This document shows positions 44,129 to 52,695 of a DNA stretch of 64,000 bases, piece by piece; the first letter of the stretch is position 1; the number at the start of each line of letters is the position of its first letter. Below the pieces are notes generated by a model. That model was not told the DNA's origin and ran no database searches. It was given only the letters and a program-made list of their open reading frames with translations. This DNA is from JAMQPK01 sp963761975 (GTDB lineage: Bacteria; Acidobacteriota; Vicinamibacteria; Vicinamibacterales; JAMQPK01). The translations under genes were made by a program, and so were the position numbers. The stretch spans positions 1,612,001 to 1,676,000 of the forward strand of contig CAVXIR010000002.1 in assembly GCA_963761975.1 (NCBI GenBank), written 5' to 3'.

Positions 44129-45333
44129 AGCCAGAAATGCAGCTGCAGCGCCGACAGCCCGCGGCTGCGGATAAGTCCGCCCGCGCGCCAGTTGTGCTGG
44201 TACGCGACCTTGACGAGCAGGTTTCGGCGGACGTAGTAACCGGCACCGGTCTCGAGCCGAGTCACTGCCGCGTCCCACGTGAATGGTCCGAGCGAGGATG
44301 GAAGCGCGGCGAAGCTGAGCCGATCGATGCGCCCGGCAACGAAGAATCCGGGCGACACCTTGTAACTTCCCTCGACGAACCCACTCGTCGCGTCCAGATT
44401 TTGCGAAAGCGTGGGCACCTGCCATTGGTTCCAGATCAACTCGCCGCGGACGAGCCAGTGGTCACGCGAGTACTCGACGTCCAGCCCCAGCGCCTGCTGC
44501 GTAGACCGCGCAGTCCCGCTCAAGAGCGTGGCGGTTGCCAACGCCGCGTCCGCGACGTAAGCGCCGCGCGCAGCCGAGCCGCCCATCACGAATGCGGCAT
44601 TTGGCTGCCACTCGACGCGGCCGGATATCTGCTTACCGCCGTTGTTGTCGCGCGTACGTGGATCGGACGCCGTGCCGTTGGTCAGGGCTGCGCTCGCATT
44701 CAACGATTTCGGCCCGATGCGCACCTGCACGCCGGTATCCCATCGAAATGCGGTGATGAGCGGGAGCCCCGGACCGATGGCCAACGATCCAATTGGATAG
44801 CTGGGACGCCAGCCACGCGCGCGCATGCGGATGACGTCTTCGTTCGACGCCGGCAGCGCGTCGGGTCGTACGGAGGTCAGGTACTGATAGGCAAGCGGGT
44901 ATCCAATCAACGGATTCCCAGCGCCATAGTTGCGCCGCGCGAATGCGCCGAAGGTCGGCGGTATCCGGCCGCCCTGAATGTCGATTGGGCGATCGCGCCA
45001 CGGACGCACGCGCACATAGAGGGCGTATGGTTTGATCGAATTGCCGTTCTCGCTGCGCACCTCGGCCAGCAGGGCGATGCGCTCGGTCACGCGCACATCG
45101 GCGGTGACTCCGATTCTGAACAGCCTCAGCGCGTTGTGCTCGTAGTCGGTGTAGTTGAACCAGGCGCCGTCGCTGTCGTCCTGGGGCGTCATGGACACGG
45201 AGATGTCACTGCCAAGTGTGACGACCCCGTTCGCGAGTGAAATGGGACCCGAAGGCAGATCCTGCCCGCGCACAGGCGTCGCACACATCAACACGATCGC
45301 ACCTGCGGTCGCGAGCGACCGAACCCTTTTCAT
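44125..45333 (-). CDS. Outer-membrane porin-like beta-barrel protein
   Basis: The start at ATG 45333 gives a signal peptide (MKRVRSLATAGAIVLMCATPVRGQ). The 402-residue product has many alternating strands, including LRLFRIGVTADVRVTERIALLAEVR near the start and GGRIPPTFGAFARRNYG. The C-terminus is ALQLHFWL, typical of porin-like proteins. I do not recognise a specific substrate family. It begins the operon with the cupredoxin and kinase/regulator genes, suggesting that the two-component system senses something related to this pore or to copper. Confidence 0.75.
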   Translation of the reverse strand: MKRVRSLATAGAIVLMCATPVRGQDLPSGPISLANGVVTLGSDISVSMTPQDDSDGAWFNYTDYEHNALRLFRIGVTADVRVTERIALLAEVRSENGNSIKPYALYVRVRPWRDRPIDIQGGRIPPTFGAFARRNYGAGNPLIGYPLAYQYLTSVRPDALPASNEDVIRMRARGWRPSYPIGSLAIGPGLPLITAFRWDTGVQVRIGPKSLNASAALTNGTASDPRTRDNNGGKQISGRVEWQPNAAFVMGGSAARGAYVADAALATATLLSGTARSTQQALGLDVEYSRDHWLVRGELIWNQWQVPTLSQNLDATSGFVEGSYKVSPGFFVAGRIDRLSFAALPSSLGPFTWDAAVTRLETGAGYYVRRNLLVKVAYQHNWRAGGLIRSRGLSALQLHFWL

Positions 45334-45382
45334 AGTTACGTCCATACTATAATCGGATGGTCGGCCCACACGAGAACACTCC

Positions 45383-45643
45383 ATGGCGTACATCATCACC
45401 GAGCCGTGCATCGGCACCAAGGACACCGCGTGCGTCGATGTCTGCCCGGTCGACTGCATCCACCCGCGCAAAGACGAGGCGGCGTTCGAAAAGGCTGAGA
45501 TGCTCTACATTCACCCGGACGAATGCATCGACTGCGGCGCGTGTGTGCCGGCCTGCCCGGTCGAGGCGATCTACACCCTCGACGAGACGCCCGAGAAATG
45601 GGCGAATTTCATTCATTTGAACGCAAACTACTATCAACGCTAG
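45383..45643 (+). CDS. Ferredoxin with two iron-sulfur clusters (7Fe/8Fe type)
   Basis: This 86-residue protein has Cys9, Cys17, Cys21, Cys25 and Cys48, Cys51, Cys54, Cys58. The eight residues between Cys9 and Cys17 (CIGTKDTAC) are typical of 7Fe ferredoxins, with a 3Fe-4S plus a 4Fe-4S cluster. It ends in a helical tail (WANFIHLNANYYQR). It is a cytoplasmic electron carrier 13 bases upstream of nuoB, so it may feed a NuoB/NuoI module. Confidence 0.9.
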   Translation: MAYIITEPCIGTKDTACVDVCPVDCIHPRKDEAAFEKAEMLYIHPDECIDCGACVPACPVEAIYTLDETPEKWANFIHLNANYYQR

Positions 45644-45656
45644 AATACAGACAGAC

Positions 45657-46193
45657 ATGGGATTAATCGACCACAAGTTCGAAGACAACTTCATCACCAC
45701 CAACGTCGACAAGGTCCTCAACTGGGCGCGGCAGAATTCGTTGTGGCCGATGGGGTTCGGATTGGCCTGCTGCGCCATCGAGATGATGGCCGCGTCGGCC
45801 TCGCGCTTCGACATCGCGCGCTTCGGCGCCGAGGTGTTTCGTGCGTCGCCGCGTCAGTCCGATCTCCTGATTGTCGCCGGCACCGTCACCAAGAAAATGG
45901 CGCCGGTCCTGCGCCGGCTCTACGACCAGATGCCTGAGCCGAAGTGGGTCATCTCGATGGGCAGCTGCTCGAACGCCGGCGGCCCGTTCCCGACCTACAG
46001 CGTGCTTCAGGGTGTCGATAAGATCGTCCCGGTTGACGTGTATGTCTCCGGCTGTCCGCCGCGGCCGGAGGCGCTGCTTTACGGATTAATGCGCCTGCAG
46101 GACAAGATTCGCAAGGAAAACACCGTGCTCCGCAAAGAGCGCGTCATCATGGCGGGCACCTCCGAGCCGATCCTCGTAAGCGAGCGCTCATGA
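45657..46193 (+). CDS. nuoB: NADH-quinone oxidoreductase subunit B
   Basis: This 178-residue protein binds the terminal cluster N2 of complex I, with C38 and C39 (GLACCAIEMM), Cys near 104 (GSCSNAGG), and Cys near 134 (VSGCPPRPEALLYGL). It transfers electrons to quinone at the membrane junction. Its stop overlaps the nuoI start (ATGA). No nuoA, C, D or membrane subunits are nearby, so the remaining complex I genes must be elsewhere. Confidence 0.95.
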   Translation: MGLIDHKFEDNFITTNVDKVLNWARQNSLWPMGFGLACCAIEMMAASASRFDIARFGAEVFRASPRQSDLLIVAGTVTKKMAPVLRRLYDQMPEPKWVISMGSCSNAGGPFPTYSVLQGVDKIVPVDVYVSGCPPRPEALLYGLMRLQDKIRKENTVLRKERVIMAGTSEPILVSERS

Positions 46194-46651
46194 ACAAGTT
46201 TCTCCGAACCATCTTCCTGGTCGACCTCCTCAAGGGCCTGTGGCTCACGCTGAAGTACACGCCACAGCCGGCATTCACGTTCCAGTATCCGGCAGAACGG
46301 CGGCCGGTCGCGCCGCGCTTTCGCGGAGTGCTGCGCCTGCAGGTCGAGCCCGAATCGGGCGCCCAGACCTGCATCGTCTGCGATCAGTGCGCGAAGGCCT
46401 GCCCCGACGATCTCATTGCCCTTGGCGGCCACCGGGAGCCGGGGCAGAAGATCAAGATCCTCGACTATTTCGACTTCAATCTCTCGCGCTGCAGCTTCTG
46501 CGGCCTGTGTTCTGAAGTGTGTCCGACCAAACCGATCAAAGCGCTCATCATGAGCGAGGATTACGAATTAGGTACCTACAGCCGCGAGACGCAGATCCTG
46601 CGGATCGACGAGATGTACGACGGAGTACCTATCGAGCAGTACACCAGATAG
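46190..46651 (+). CDS. nuoI: NADH-quinone oxidoreductase subunit I
   Basis: This 153-residue protein has two 4Fe-4S motifs: C61, C64, C67, C71 (CIVCDQCAKACP) and C101, C104, C107, C111 (CSFCGLCSEVCP). The N-terminal amphipathic VDLLKGLWLTLKYTPQPAFTFQYP is the usual membrane-contact segment. It relays electrons along complex I to NuoB. It is translationally coupled to nuoB and followed by a long inverted word array. Confidence 0.95.
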   Translation: MNKFLRTIFLVDLLKGLWLTLKYTPQPAFTFQYPAERRPVAPRFRGVLRLQVEPESGAQTCIVCDQCAKACPDDLIALGGHREPGQKIKILDYFDFNLSRCSFCGLCSEVCPTKPIKALIMSEDYELGTYSRETQILRIDEMYDGVPIEQYTR

Positions 46652-46654
46652 TGC

Positions 46655-46797
46655 GGTTCTAGGTTCTGGGTACTGGGTTCCAGGTTCCTGTTCGGGGGCT
46701 CACGGTTCTGGGTTCGGCCGCAATTGAACCAAGAACTTGGATGTGACGAGCGAACCCGAACCTAGAACGCAGCACCCAGCACCCCGAACCGCGGTTT
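46655..46797. terminator. Inverted word array (ggttctggg / cccagaacc) after nuoI
   Basis: The left half repeats ggttct/gggttcc and the right half repeats gaacccg/gaacct, so they can pair across a central aattgaaccaagaac. It fills the 213-base gap between nuoI and the TPR/retropepsin gene. Confidence 0.6.
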
Positions 46798-46864
46798 CCG
46801 ATTGCGCCCCGTCCCGCCGCCCCCTACAATCCAGTTAATCCGTTTAGTTCAACCGAGAGGGGCT

Positions 46865-48397
46865 ATGTACTCAGTCCTAAGGCTGGTTTCCTTCGCCGCT
46901 GCGGTGGCGGCCGTCATTGCGCTTTCACCGGCGGTTGCGGCCATTTCCCAGGAAGCGGCGGAGGTTCAGCTTCAGCTGGCCCGACTGCTGTTTTCCGACG
47001 GCCGCTACGTTGAGGCGTTCGGCGCCTACGAGCAGGTCAAAGCCCACGAAGACACGCGCATCAAGCGCGAAGCGCTGCTGGGTGGCGTCAGGACTGCGCT
47101 GCGCCTCGGAGACTTTTCACACGCGTACGCCGACGCGCAACTGCTGGTGCGCAGCGCGCCGAAGAATGCCGAGGCGATTGCGACCTTCGGCGACGCGCTC
47201 TGGGCGGTTGGACTGTTCGAGGAATCGGAGGAGAAGTTCCAGGACGCGCTCTCCCTCCAGCGCGACAATGCCCGGGCCCTGCACGGCCTCGCCCGCGGCC
47301 TCGCCGCGCGTAACCGGTTGAGCGATGCGCTCGATACCGCGCAGGCCGCCCTCAACAAGGATCCGCGCGATGCCGAGATCCACCACACGGTGGGATCGGT
47401 CTACGAGAAGATGCGGCGCTACGAAGAGGCGGCCAACGCCTATTCCAGCTACATCAATCTGCTGCCCAACAAAGATCGGAGCGCGAAGGCCGCCTGGGCG
47501 CGGGCCGAAGTGCGATTCCTGCGCGCGTTCGGCACGCGGCCGCCCGTGCACATCGATCCAGCTTATGCCGGGAAGCTGCACACGATACCGTTCCGCGTCC
47601 TCAACGAGAAAATCATCGTCAAGGCGAGGGTGAACAAGGGACCGCAGATGGACTTCGTGCTCGACACCGGGTCGGAGCAGACGGTCATCTCGCGCGAGAC
47701 CGGTGCCCGGATGGGCATCCGCCCGATCGTCAATATCCTGAGCGCGGGCGTCGGCGATCTCGGCGTGCGCGAGCTCGAACTGACGCGTCTCGACGAGCTC
47801 GAAATCGGGGGAGAGCTCAAGGTGCAGAACGTGCCGTCGATCATCAAGAACCCGCCGCTGCACGGCCTGCCGACCCGCGAGATGGAAAGCTTCTCGCCAC
47901 TTGCCCTTGGATTATCGCTTGTCATCGACTACGACAAGAACCAGCTGCTCATCGGCGACAAGCTGCCGGACGAAGCCGCCGATGTCGATCTTCCACTGCG
48001 GATGCACAGGCTGGCGATGGTGCCCGGCCAGGTGCAAGGCGGGCCGGCCAGCTTCATTCTCGATACCGGTGGCCAGGTCATCTCGATCAGCACCGATACC
48101 GCGAGCGGGCTCGAGCGCGGCGAGATGCGGAACATTCCGCTGAAGGTGTACGGTGCATCGGGTTGGGATCGCGATGCGTTCCTGATGCCCGGCGTCAACC
48201 TGAACTTCACTCCCAAGATCGAGTACCGCAACCTGTCGGTCGTCGTGCTGAACCTGCGTGCGCCGAGCGTGCTGCTCGGATTCAGGCTCGGCGGAATCGT
48301 CGGCTATAAGTTCCTGAGCCGCTACCGGGTGGCGATCAACCTCGATAAGAGCATCGTGCAGTTGCAGGCCCGGCAGACCCAGAAGCGCGCGGACTAA
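46865..48397 (+). CDS. Exported TPR protein with two retropepsin-like aspartic protease domains
   Basis: The start at ATG 46865 is preceded by GAGAGG. The 510-residue product has a signal peptide (ending SPAVAAISQ) and a TPR-type helical region (~30-215) with several YEEA/ALDTAQAALNKDP-like repeats. Two retropepsin-like domains follow, each with a DTG motif: D267TGSEQTVIS and D400TGGQVISIS. Retropepsins need two DTG aspartates, normally from two chains, so this single chain could make its own active site. It probably acts in the periplasm; the substrate is unknown. A hairpin array follows. Confidence 0.85.
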   Translation: MYSVLRLVSFAAAVAAVIALSPAVAAISQEAAEVQLQLARLLFSDGRYVEAFGAYEQVKAHEDTRIKREALLGGVRTALRLGDFSHAYADAQLLVRSAPKNAEAIATFGDALWAVGLFEESEEKFQDALSLQRDNARALHGLARGLAARNRLSDALDTAQAALNKDPRDAEIHHTVGSVYEKMRRYEEAANAYSSYINLLPNKDRSAKAAWARAEVRFLRAFGTRPPVHIDPAYAGKLHTIPFRVLNEKIIVKARVNKGPQMDFVLDTGSEQTVISRETGARMGIRPIVNILSAGVGDLGVRELELTRLDELEIGGELKVQNVPSIIKNPPLHGLPTREMESFSPLALGLSLVIDYDKNQLLIGDKLPDEAADVDLPLRMHRLAMVPGQVQGGPASFILDTGGQVISISTDTASGLERGEMRNIPLKVYGASGWDRDAFLMPGVNLNFTPKIEYRNLSVVVLNLRAPSVLLGFRLGGIVGYKFLSRYRVAINLDKSIVQLQARQTQKRAD

Positions 48398-48478
48398 CAA
48401 GAACACAGGAGATCAGGAGATTAGGAGGGCCAGGAGAATCTTTTTCCAAAGAATTCTCCTCATCTCTTAACCTCCTGT
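48398..48478. terminator. Inverted aggagat/ctcctg word array between convergent genes
   Basis: aggagattaggagggccaggagaatctt pairs, imperfectly, with aagaattctcctcatctct-aacctcct across a ttccaa loop. It lies between the stops at 48397 (+) and 48485 (-), so it could serve both directions. Confidence 0.65.
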
Positions 48479-48484
48479 TTGTAT

Positions 48485-48961
48485 TTAGAGTCTGGCGCGG
48501 CGTGCAAGATGCTGCTCGCGCCTTACGTGCGCGGCGGCTTGTTGCTCCTTCTCTTCGTCGGTCGTCACGACCAGTTTCGGAATTTCTTCGCGCTTGCCCT
48601 CACGCTCGAGCGTGACGAACGTCAGATACGCACGGCTGGTCATCTGACGCCGGCCAGTGAGCGCCTCTTCAGAAAACACCAGCACCTCGACCTCCAGCGA
48701 TGTCCTGAACGTCGCGGTGACGCGTCCCTTCAGCACGATGAAGTCGCCCACCCTGATCGGGTTGAGAAACTCGAGTCCGTCGACGGCGGCCGTTACCATC
48801 AGCGCACGCGCATGCCGGAAGGCTGTAATCGCGGCCGCGATGTCGATGAGATGCATGACCGCGCCTCCGAGCATGAATCCCATGGGGTTCGCGTCGTTCG
48901 GCAGCACCACCTCCACCATCTCAGTGGCGGATTCCGAGGGCAGCTTTGGCGTAAGCGGCAT
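48485..48961 (-). CDS. Acyl-CoA thioesterase, hotdog fold (YciA/ACOT-like)
   Basis: This 158-residue hotdog-fold protein has MVEVVLPNDANPMGFMLGGAVMHLIDIAAAITAFRHA, the motif set NPMGxMxGGxxMxxID typical of YciA-type acyl-CoA thioesterases. It also has DGLEFLNPIRVGDFIVLKGRV. It hydrolyses acyl-CoA to free CoA and acid in the cytoplasm. The C-terminal 25 residues are charged. A zinc-finger protein gene ends 13 bases upstream on the same strand, so the two genes may be cotranscribed. Confidence 0.85.
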   Translation of the reverse strand: MPLTPKLPSESATEMVEVVLPNDANPMGFMLGGAVMHLIDIAAAITAFRHARALMVTAAVDGLEFLNPIRVGDFIVLKGRVTATFRTSLEVEVLVFSEEALTGRRQMTSRAYLTFVTLEREGKREEIPKLVVTTDEEKEQQAAAHVRREQHLARRARL

Positions 48962-48974
48962 GGTCGGGAAACGC

Positions 48975-49208
48975 TCAGCTCGTGGAGCGCTTATCGAGAA
49001 ACGCCTTTAGTCGCAGCCGCAGTTCTTCGGGCAGGTCGTCTTCGTTCAGTGATTGCAGCAGCGTCACTGTCGAACGAAACGTGCCGACGAAGGACGTGCA
49101 CTCAGAGCATCCATTCAGGTGTTGTTCGAGATCGCGACGGACATCAGCAGGGAGGCGTCCATCGATGTAGTCGGACAGCAGGGAGACGATGCGAGAGCAG
49201 TCTGGCAC
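48975..49208 (-). CDS. Small zinc-finger (HC2-type) anti-sigma-factor-like protein
   Basis: This 77-residue protein has C4...DYIDGRLP...H30xxxC34xxC37, the anti-sigma zf-HC2 pattern (HLNGCSECTSF). It lacks a membrane helix, so it resembles stand-alone zinc anti-sigma domains. The obvious sigma partner gene is not adjacent; the sigma-E gene at 52696 has its own anti-sigma factor. Confidence 0.8.
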   Translation of the reverse strand: MPDCSRIVSLLSDYIDGRLPADVRRDLEQHLNGCSECTSFVGTFRSTVTLLQSLNEDDLPEELRLRLKAFLDKRSTS

Positions 49209-49212
49209 CGTC

Positions 49213-49286
49213 TCTAACTATAGATCCAGGGATCTAGGGATCTGTAGATCTAAGTTCACGAGATCCCCGGATCCCTAGTTCAATAG
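49213..49286. repeat. gggatcta word array with internal palindromes
   Basis: Repeats of agatccagggatctagggatct followed by agatccccggatccctag form inverted pairs. It lies between two minus-strand genes, directly 3' of the giant gene at 49302. Confidence 0.6.
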
Positions 49287-49301
49287 TTTCGAGCGACGCT
49301 G

Positions 49302-52300
49302 CTAGAAGTCGTACCCGATCCAGACAGCGAACTTCGCCTTGCGGAACGCCGCGCTGCCGCCCTGGCCGAAGAGGTAGTTCTCGTACGCTTCGTTGAAGAG
49401 CGTGCGATACGACCAGTCGAAGTGCACTGGGAAGCCGAGTGCGAAGGTCTCGAGCCCGATGCCATAGGACGCGCGCGAGTCGACCAGGCGGAAGCCTTCG
49501 ATTCGCTGAGCGGGCCTCGTGATGATGCCGCCCGGGGTCGTCTCCGCCGGGAAGGTCTCGGATTTCGAGTCCCAGATCCTGAAGCTCTGGTTCTCGAGCG
49601 CGGCGCCGCCGATGTTGAAGAAGAACACGCCGCGGATGCCGCCCAGGATGCCGATGGGTGTGGCCATCGCGTGAATCAGCGGGAAGCGCAACTCGGCGTT
49701 AGCGTAAAACGCCTTGTGGCCGACAAACTGGCGGTAATCGTAGCCGCGCATCTCGGAGTTGCCGCCGAAGAACATGTAGCCCGGCGAATCGCCCCAGCTC
49801 TTGAAGCCGACCGCCCGCAATGCGAACACGCCGTTTGCGCCAATCCGCATGTAGTAGCGTGCGTCGGTGTCGACGGTCTGACGCGACAGCGTGTTGCCAA
49901 TCTTCGGTGCTCCCTCAAACGACAGCCGCATGGTGCTGCCGGAGAGCGGCCCGTACTCCCGGAACACCGTGGTCTCCTGGATGAACGAGGCGCCGAGCGG
50001 CACCATCATGCCGCTGTTGAAGAGCCGGGTGCCGAATTCTTCCAGCTGAAACTGGTCCGCTTCCTGTTGAAGGAGCGGGTCCGCGAATTCTTCCTGGTAG
50101 TGCACGAGCCCACCTGAGATCTCGACACGGCGATAGGTGCTGAACGGGTAAATGCCGAACATCGATCCGCCGCGCACAGTCTGTGTGGCGAGCGCATCTT
50201 CGCGTCTGATGAACGGTGCGATCGCCGGGTCGTAGAAGTAGCTCGCCAGCTGACCGTAGAAGAACTGCGTTTGCGAGTAGCCCTGCAGCGCGAACTGGAA
50301 CCGCCGCGAAAGTTTGACGTAGGAGAACGACAGGGTCTTGTACTGCTGCACCGACGAGGCATACATGCTGAACTGCTGATCGCCGAGCACGTCGGTAAAC
50401 GACACCATCGATCCGCCGAAGATGTCGCCGCCGCTCGTGACGCCGACATTGACCGGCGGACGGCCGTCGAGGAACATCTTGTCGAACGTCCCCTTCTTGG
50501 CTTTGTTCTCCGCGACCAGCGTGTGCTGCAACGGCGGCTGGAAGTCGGTGATCGGTCCGGGCGAGCCGAAGTCCGCCGAGGCAGCGGTGTGCAGCGGTTC
50601 TTTCAAATCGAACGTGTGCAGGCTGTAGGTGCCCTTGTAGTAGTCGACGAACGCCAGTTTCGGCGTTGCGCCCTCTTTGGACAGCACCACCGGTGAGAGC
50701 ACGCCGCCGAGCGCGTCGGTGTACTGCCGCAGTTCGCCGGTCTTGAGGCTGAGCGACCAGAGATTGAAGATGTTGCCGTTGCGCGCCTCTTCGGGCGACA
50801 GCGGGGTCGTCGGGTCGGTCGCCGTCGACGAGAAGATCAGCGTATCGGCGTTCAGGAACTTCGCCGCCGCTTCGTCCTGCGTGCCGAAGGTGAGCTGCGT
50901 CTTCTTGCCGGTGTCGAGATCCAGCCGGAACAGCTTCTGCGATCCGCTGATGCGCGCCAGATACACGACAAAGCGGCCGTCCGGCGAGTAGACGGGCGCG
51001 TAGTCGGCGAACTCGTCGTTCGTGAGGTTCGTGATGTCGCCGCTGTTGAGATCGAGCTTGAACAGATCGCCGACCGCGGCACGCAGCCCGCCGAAGAGCA
51101 CCGTGCGGCCGTCGGGCGAGATGTTCGGCGACTCGGGATTGTCGACGCTCGGCACGTTGATGCGCGACTCGATCTTGGTCGTGAGCACGTTCTGGATGAT
51201 GAGCGTCTTGTATTTCTCCTGCCGCACGAAGTACGCGATGCGGTCGCCAACGGGCGACCACGACATCCAGGGCACCATGTTGCTGAGGCTCGGGTACGCG
51301 AGGTACTCGAACCCGCGATCCATATCGAAGCCGGGGGTCAGGTTGCGCACGACCGCGCCGTCTTTGGCCGACACGAGAATGATGTCGAGCTCCTGGTCGC
51401 GACGGTTGCCGGTCGTCATGGCGATGAGGTCGCCGGACGGCGACGGCTCGATGGAAATCGCGCCGGTATACTGCGAGCGCTCAGGATCTGGCGACAGGTC
51501 CTGTCCGTAGTCTGCCGGCCGCTCCTTGTCGCGAAACGCCTTGAACCGATCCTTCAAATACTTTTCGAACTGCTGATCGAACTCGCGGGCCGACATCTGG
51601 AACGCTTCTTCGTAGGGGCTCGATCCCCCGCCGATTGCGCTCTTGCGCAGCGAGAAGAGGAACTGGCGCACCCCGTCTTTGTTCCACCGCGCTTCGATGA
51701 ACTCGTACAGCGCGTGGCCGAGGTTGTAGACCAGGCGCGGGCTGCCGAAATCGCCGTAACCCTCCATCTGGCTCATGCGCGGGATGATGTCGGCCACAGC
51801 CGCGTCGCGCACCGTCATCAGATCGAGTGGATCCCAGATGCCGCGCTCGTATTCGGCTCCGCCTTCGTGCACCCACAACGGCATGTTGCGGCGGATGAGC
51901 GAGGTCGGGATGATGTCGTACTGGAAGACGTGCGTCAGCTCGTGCACGATCAATCCGTAGAGCAGGTCCGACGGAAGATCGATCGGCAGCACCATGCGGT
52001 GGCGCTCGCCTTCGGCGAACGCGAGCACGCCTTCCTGCGCCGCGCCGGGCGCGATGTTCTGCTGCTGGAACTCGCTGTGCGTCTTGAAAATGATGAGCGG
52101 CACGCGCGCGGCGAGATCGTGGCGCAGGTCCGAGCTGACCTGCTGGTACGCGCTTTCGGCGTAGCTCGCGACCCTGGCGAGATGCTGCTCGTTCTCGGGA
52201 TAGAAGTAGATCTCGAAGTGATCGGTCTTGTAGGTATGCCACTCGAACTTGTCGTAGTGGATCTGGTTCTTGCCGTAATACGGCGCGAACTGCGATTGCG

Positions 52301-52448
52301 CGTTGAGGCCGGCGCCGGGCGTATGGACAGGAGCCCACGGGCACAGGTCGGCGGGGGTCAGTCTTTGCGCGTGTGACTCACCTGCGGCTGCCAGGATGAA
52401 CGCCATGGTCAGCAGGCAGATGGAACTGCGCGGGACGCGCATGCGCAT
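49302..52448 (-). CDS. Exported peptidase-like / beta-propeller / Omp85-type barrel fusion
   Basis: The start at ATG 52448 has a GAGGTG site upstream. The 1048-residue product has a signal peptide (ending GESHAQ) and a gluzincin-type domain with HELTH near 166 and HEGGAEYE about 25 residues later. WD40/TolB-like propeller repeats follow (NISPDGRTVLFG, SPDGRFVVYLA), and then a C-terminal Omp85/BamA-like barrel (GGNSEMRGYDYRQF, ELRFPLI, ending FAVWIGYDF). This unites a possible protease, a propeller and an outer-membrane barrel in one chain. I know no characterised function. A surface or secretion role is likely. Confidence 0.75.
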   Translation of the reverse strand: MRMRVPRSSICLLTMAFILAAAGESHAQRLTPADLCPWAPVHTPGAGLNAQSQFAPYYGKNQIHYDKFEWHTYKTDHFEIYFYPENEQHLARVASYAESAYQQVSSDLRHDLAARVPLIIFKTHSEFQQQNIAPGAAQEGVLAFAEGERHRMVLPIDLPSDLLYGLIVHELTHVFQYDIIPTSLIRRNMPLWVHEGGAEYERGIWDPLDLMTVRDAAVADIIPRMSQMEGYGDFGSPRLVYNLGHALYEFIEARWNKDGVRQFLFSLRKSAIGGGSSPYEEAFQMSAREFDQQFEKYLKDRFKAFRDKERPADYGQDLSPDPERSQYTGAISIEPSPSGDLIAMTTGNRRDQELDIILVSAKDGAVVRNLTPGFDMDRGFEYLAYPSLSNMVPWMSWSPVGDRIAYFVRQEKYKTLIIQNVLTTKIESRINVPSVDNPESPNISPDGRTVLFGGLRAAVGDLFKLDLNSGDITNLTNDEFADYAPVYSPDGRFVVYLARISGSQKLFRLDLDTGKKTQLTFGTQDEAAAKFLNADTLIFSSTATDPTTPLSPEEARNGNIFNLWSLSLKTGELRQYTDALGGVLSPVVLSKEGATPKLAFVDYYKGTYSLHTFDLKEPLHTAASADFGSPGPITDFQPPLQHTLVAENKAKKGTFDKMFLDGRPPVNVGVTSGGDIFGGSMVSFTDVLGDQQFSMYASSVQQYKTLSFSYVKLSRRFQFALQGYSQTQFFYGQLASYFYDPAIAPFIRREDALATQTVRGGSMFGIYPFSTYRRVEISGGLVHYQEEFADPLLQQEADQFQLEEFGTRLFNSGMMVPLGASFIQETTVFREYGPLSGSTMRLSFEGAPKIGNTLSRQTVDTDARYYMRIGANGVFALRAVGFKSWGDSPGYMFFGGNSEMRGYDYRQFVGHKAFYANAELRFPLIHAMATPIGILGGIRGVFFFNIGGAALENQSFRIWDSKSETFPAETTPGGIITRPAQRIEGFRLVDSRASYGIGLETFALGFPVHFDWSYRTLFNEAYENYLFGQGGSAAFRKAKFAVWIGYDF

Positions 52449-52695
52449 ACGATCACCTCGTGAAATCAATGGAGTGGCCACCGGTGGAATTCTCGCGATC
52501 TTACTGCGATCACACAGCTATCGCAACGATTCCGCAGCAGCAATTGCCATACCACGGATGCCGTGCGGATTCGTTCAGAAACCGCCAGACGGTCTGCGGC
52601 CGTTTACGTATTTCGGCCTGATTTGGACACAGCGCGTCGACCGCTCCCGGTGACATTCGGAGAAGCCCGTATACTGCAGGCAGGTCCGCACGGAT

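Noticed and set aside
52640..52695. Sigma-70 promoter for the sigma-E gene (GTGACA and TATACT)
   Set aside because: The spacing is only 14 bases, too short for a normal promoter; left unannotated.
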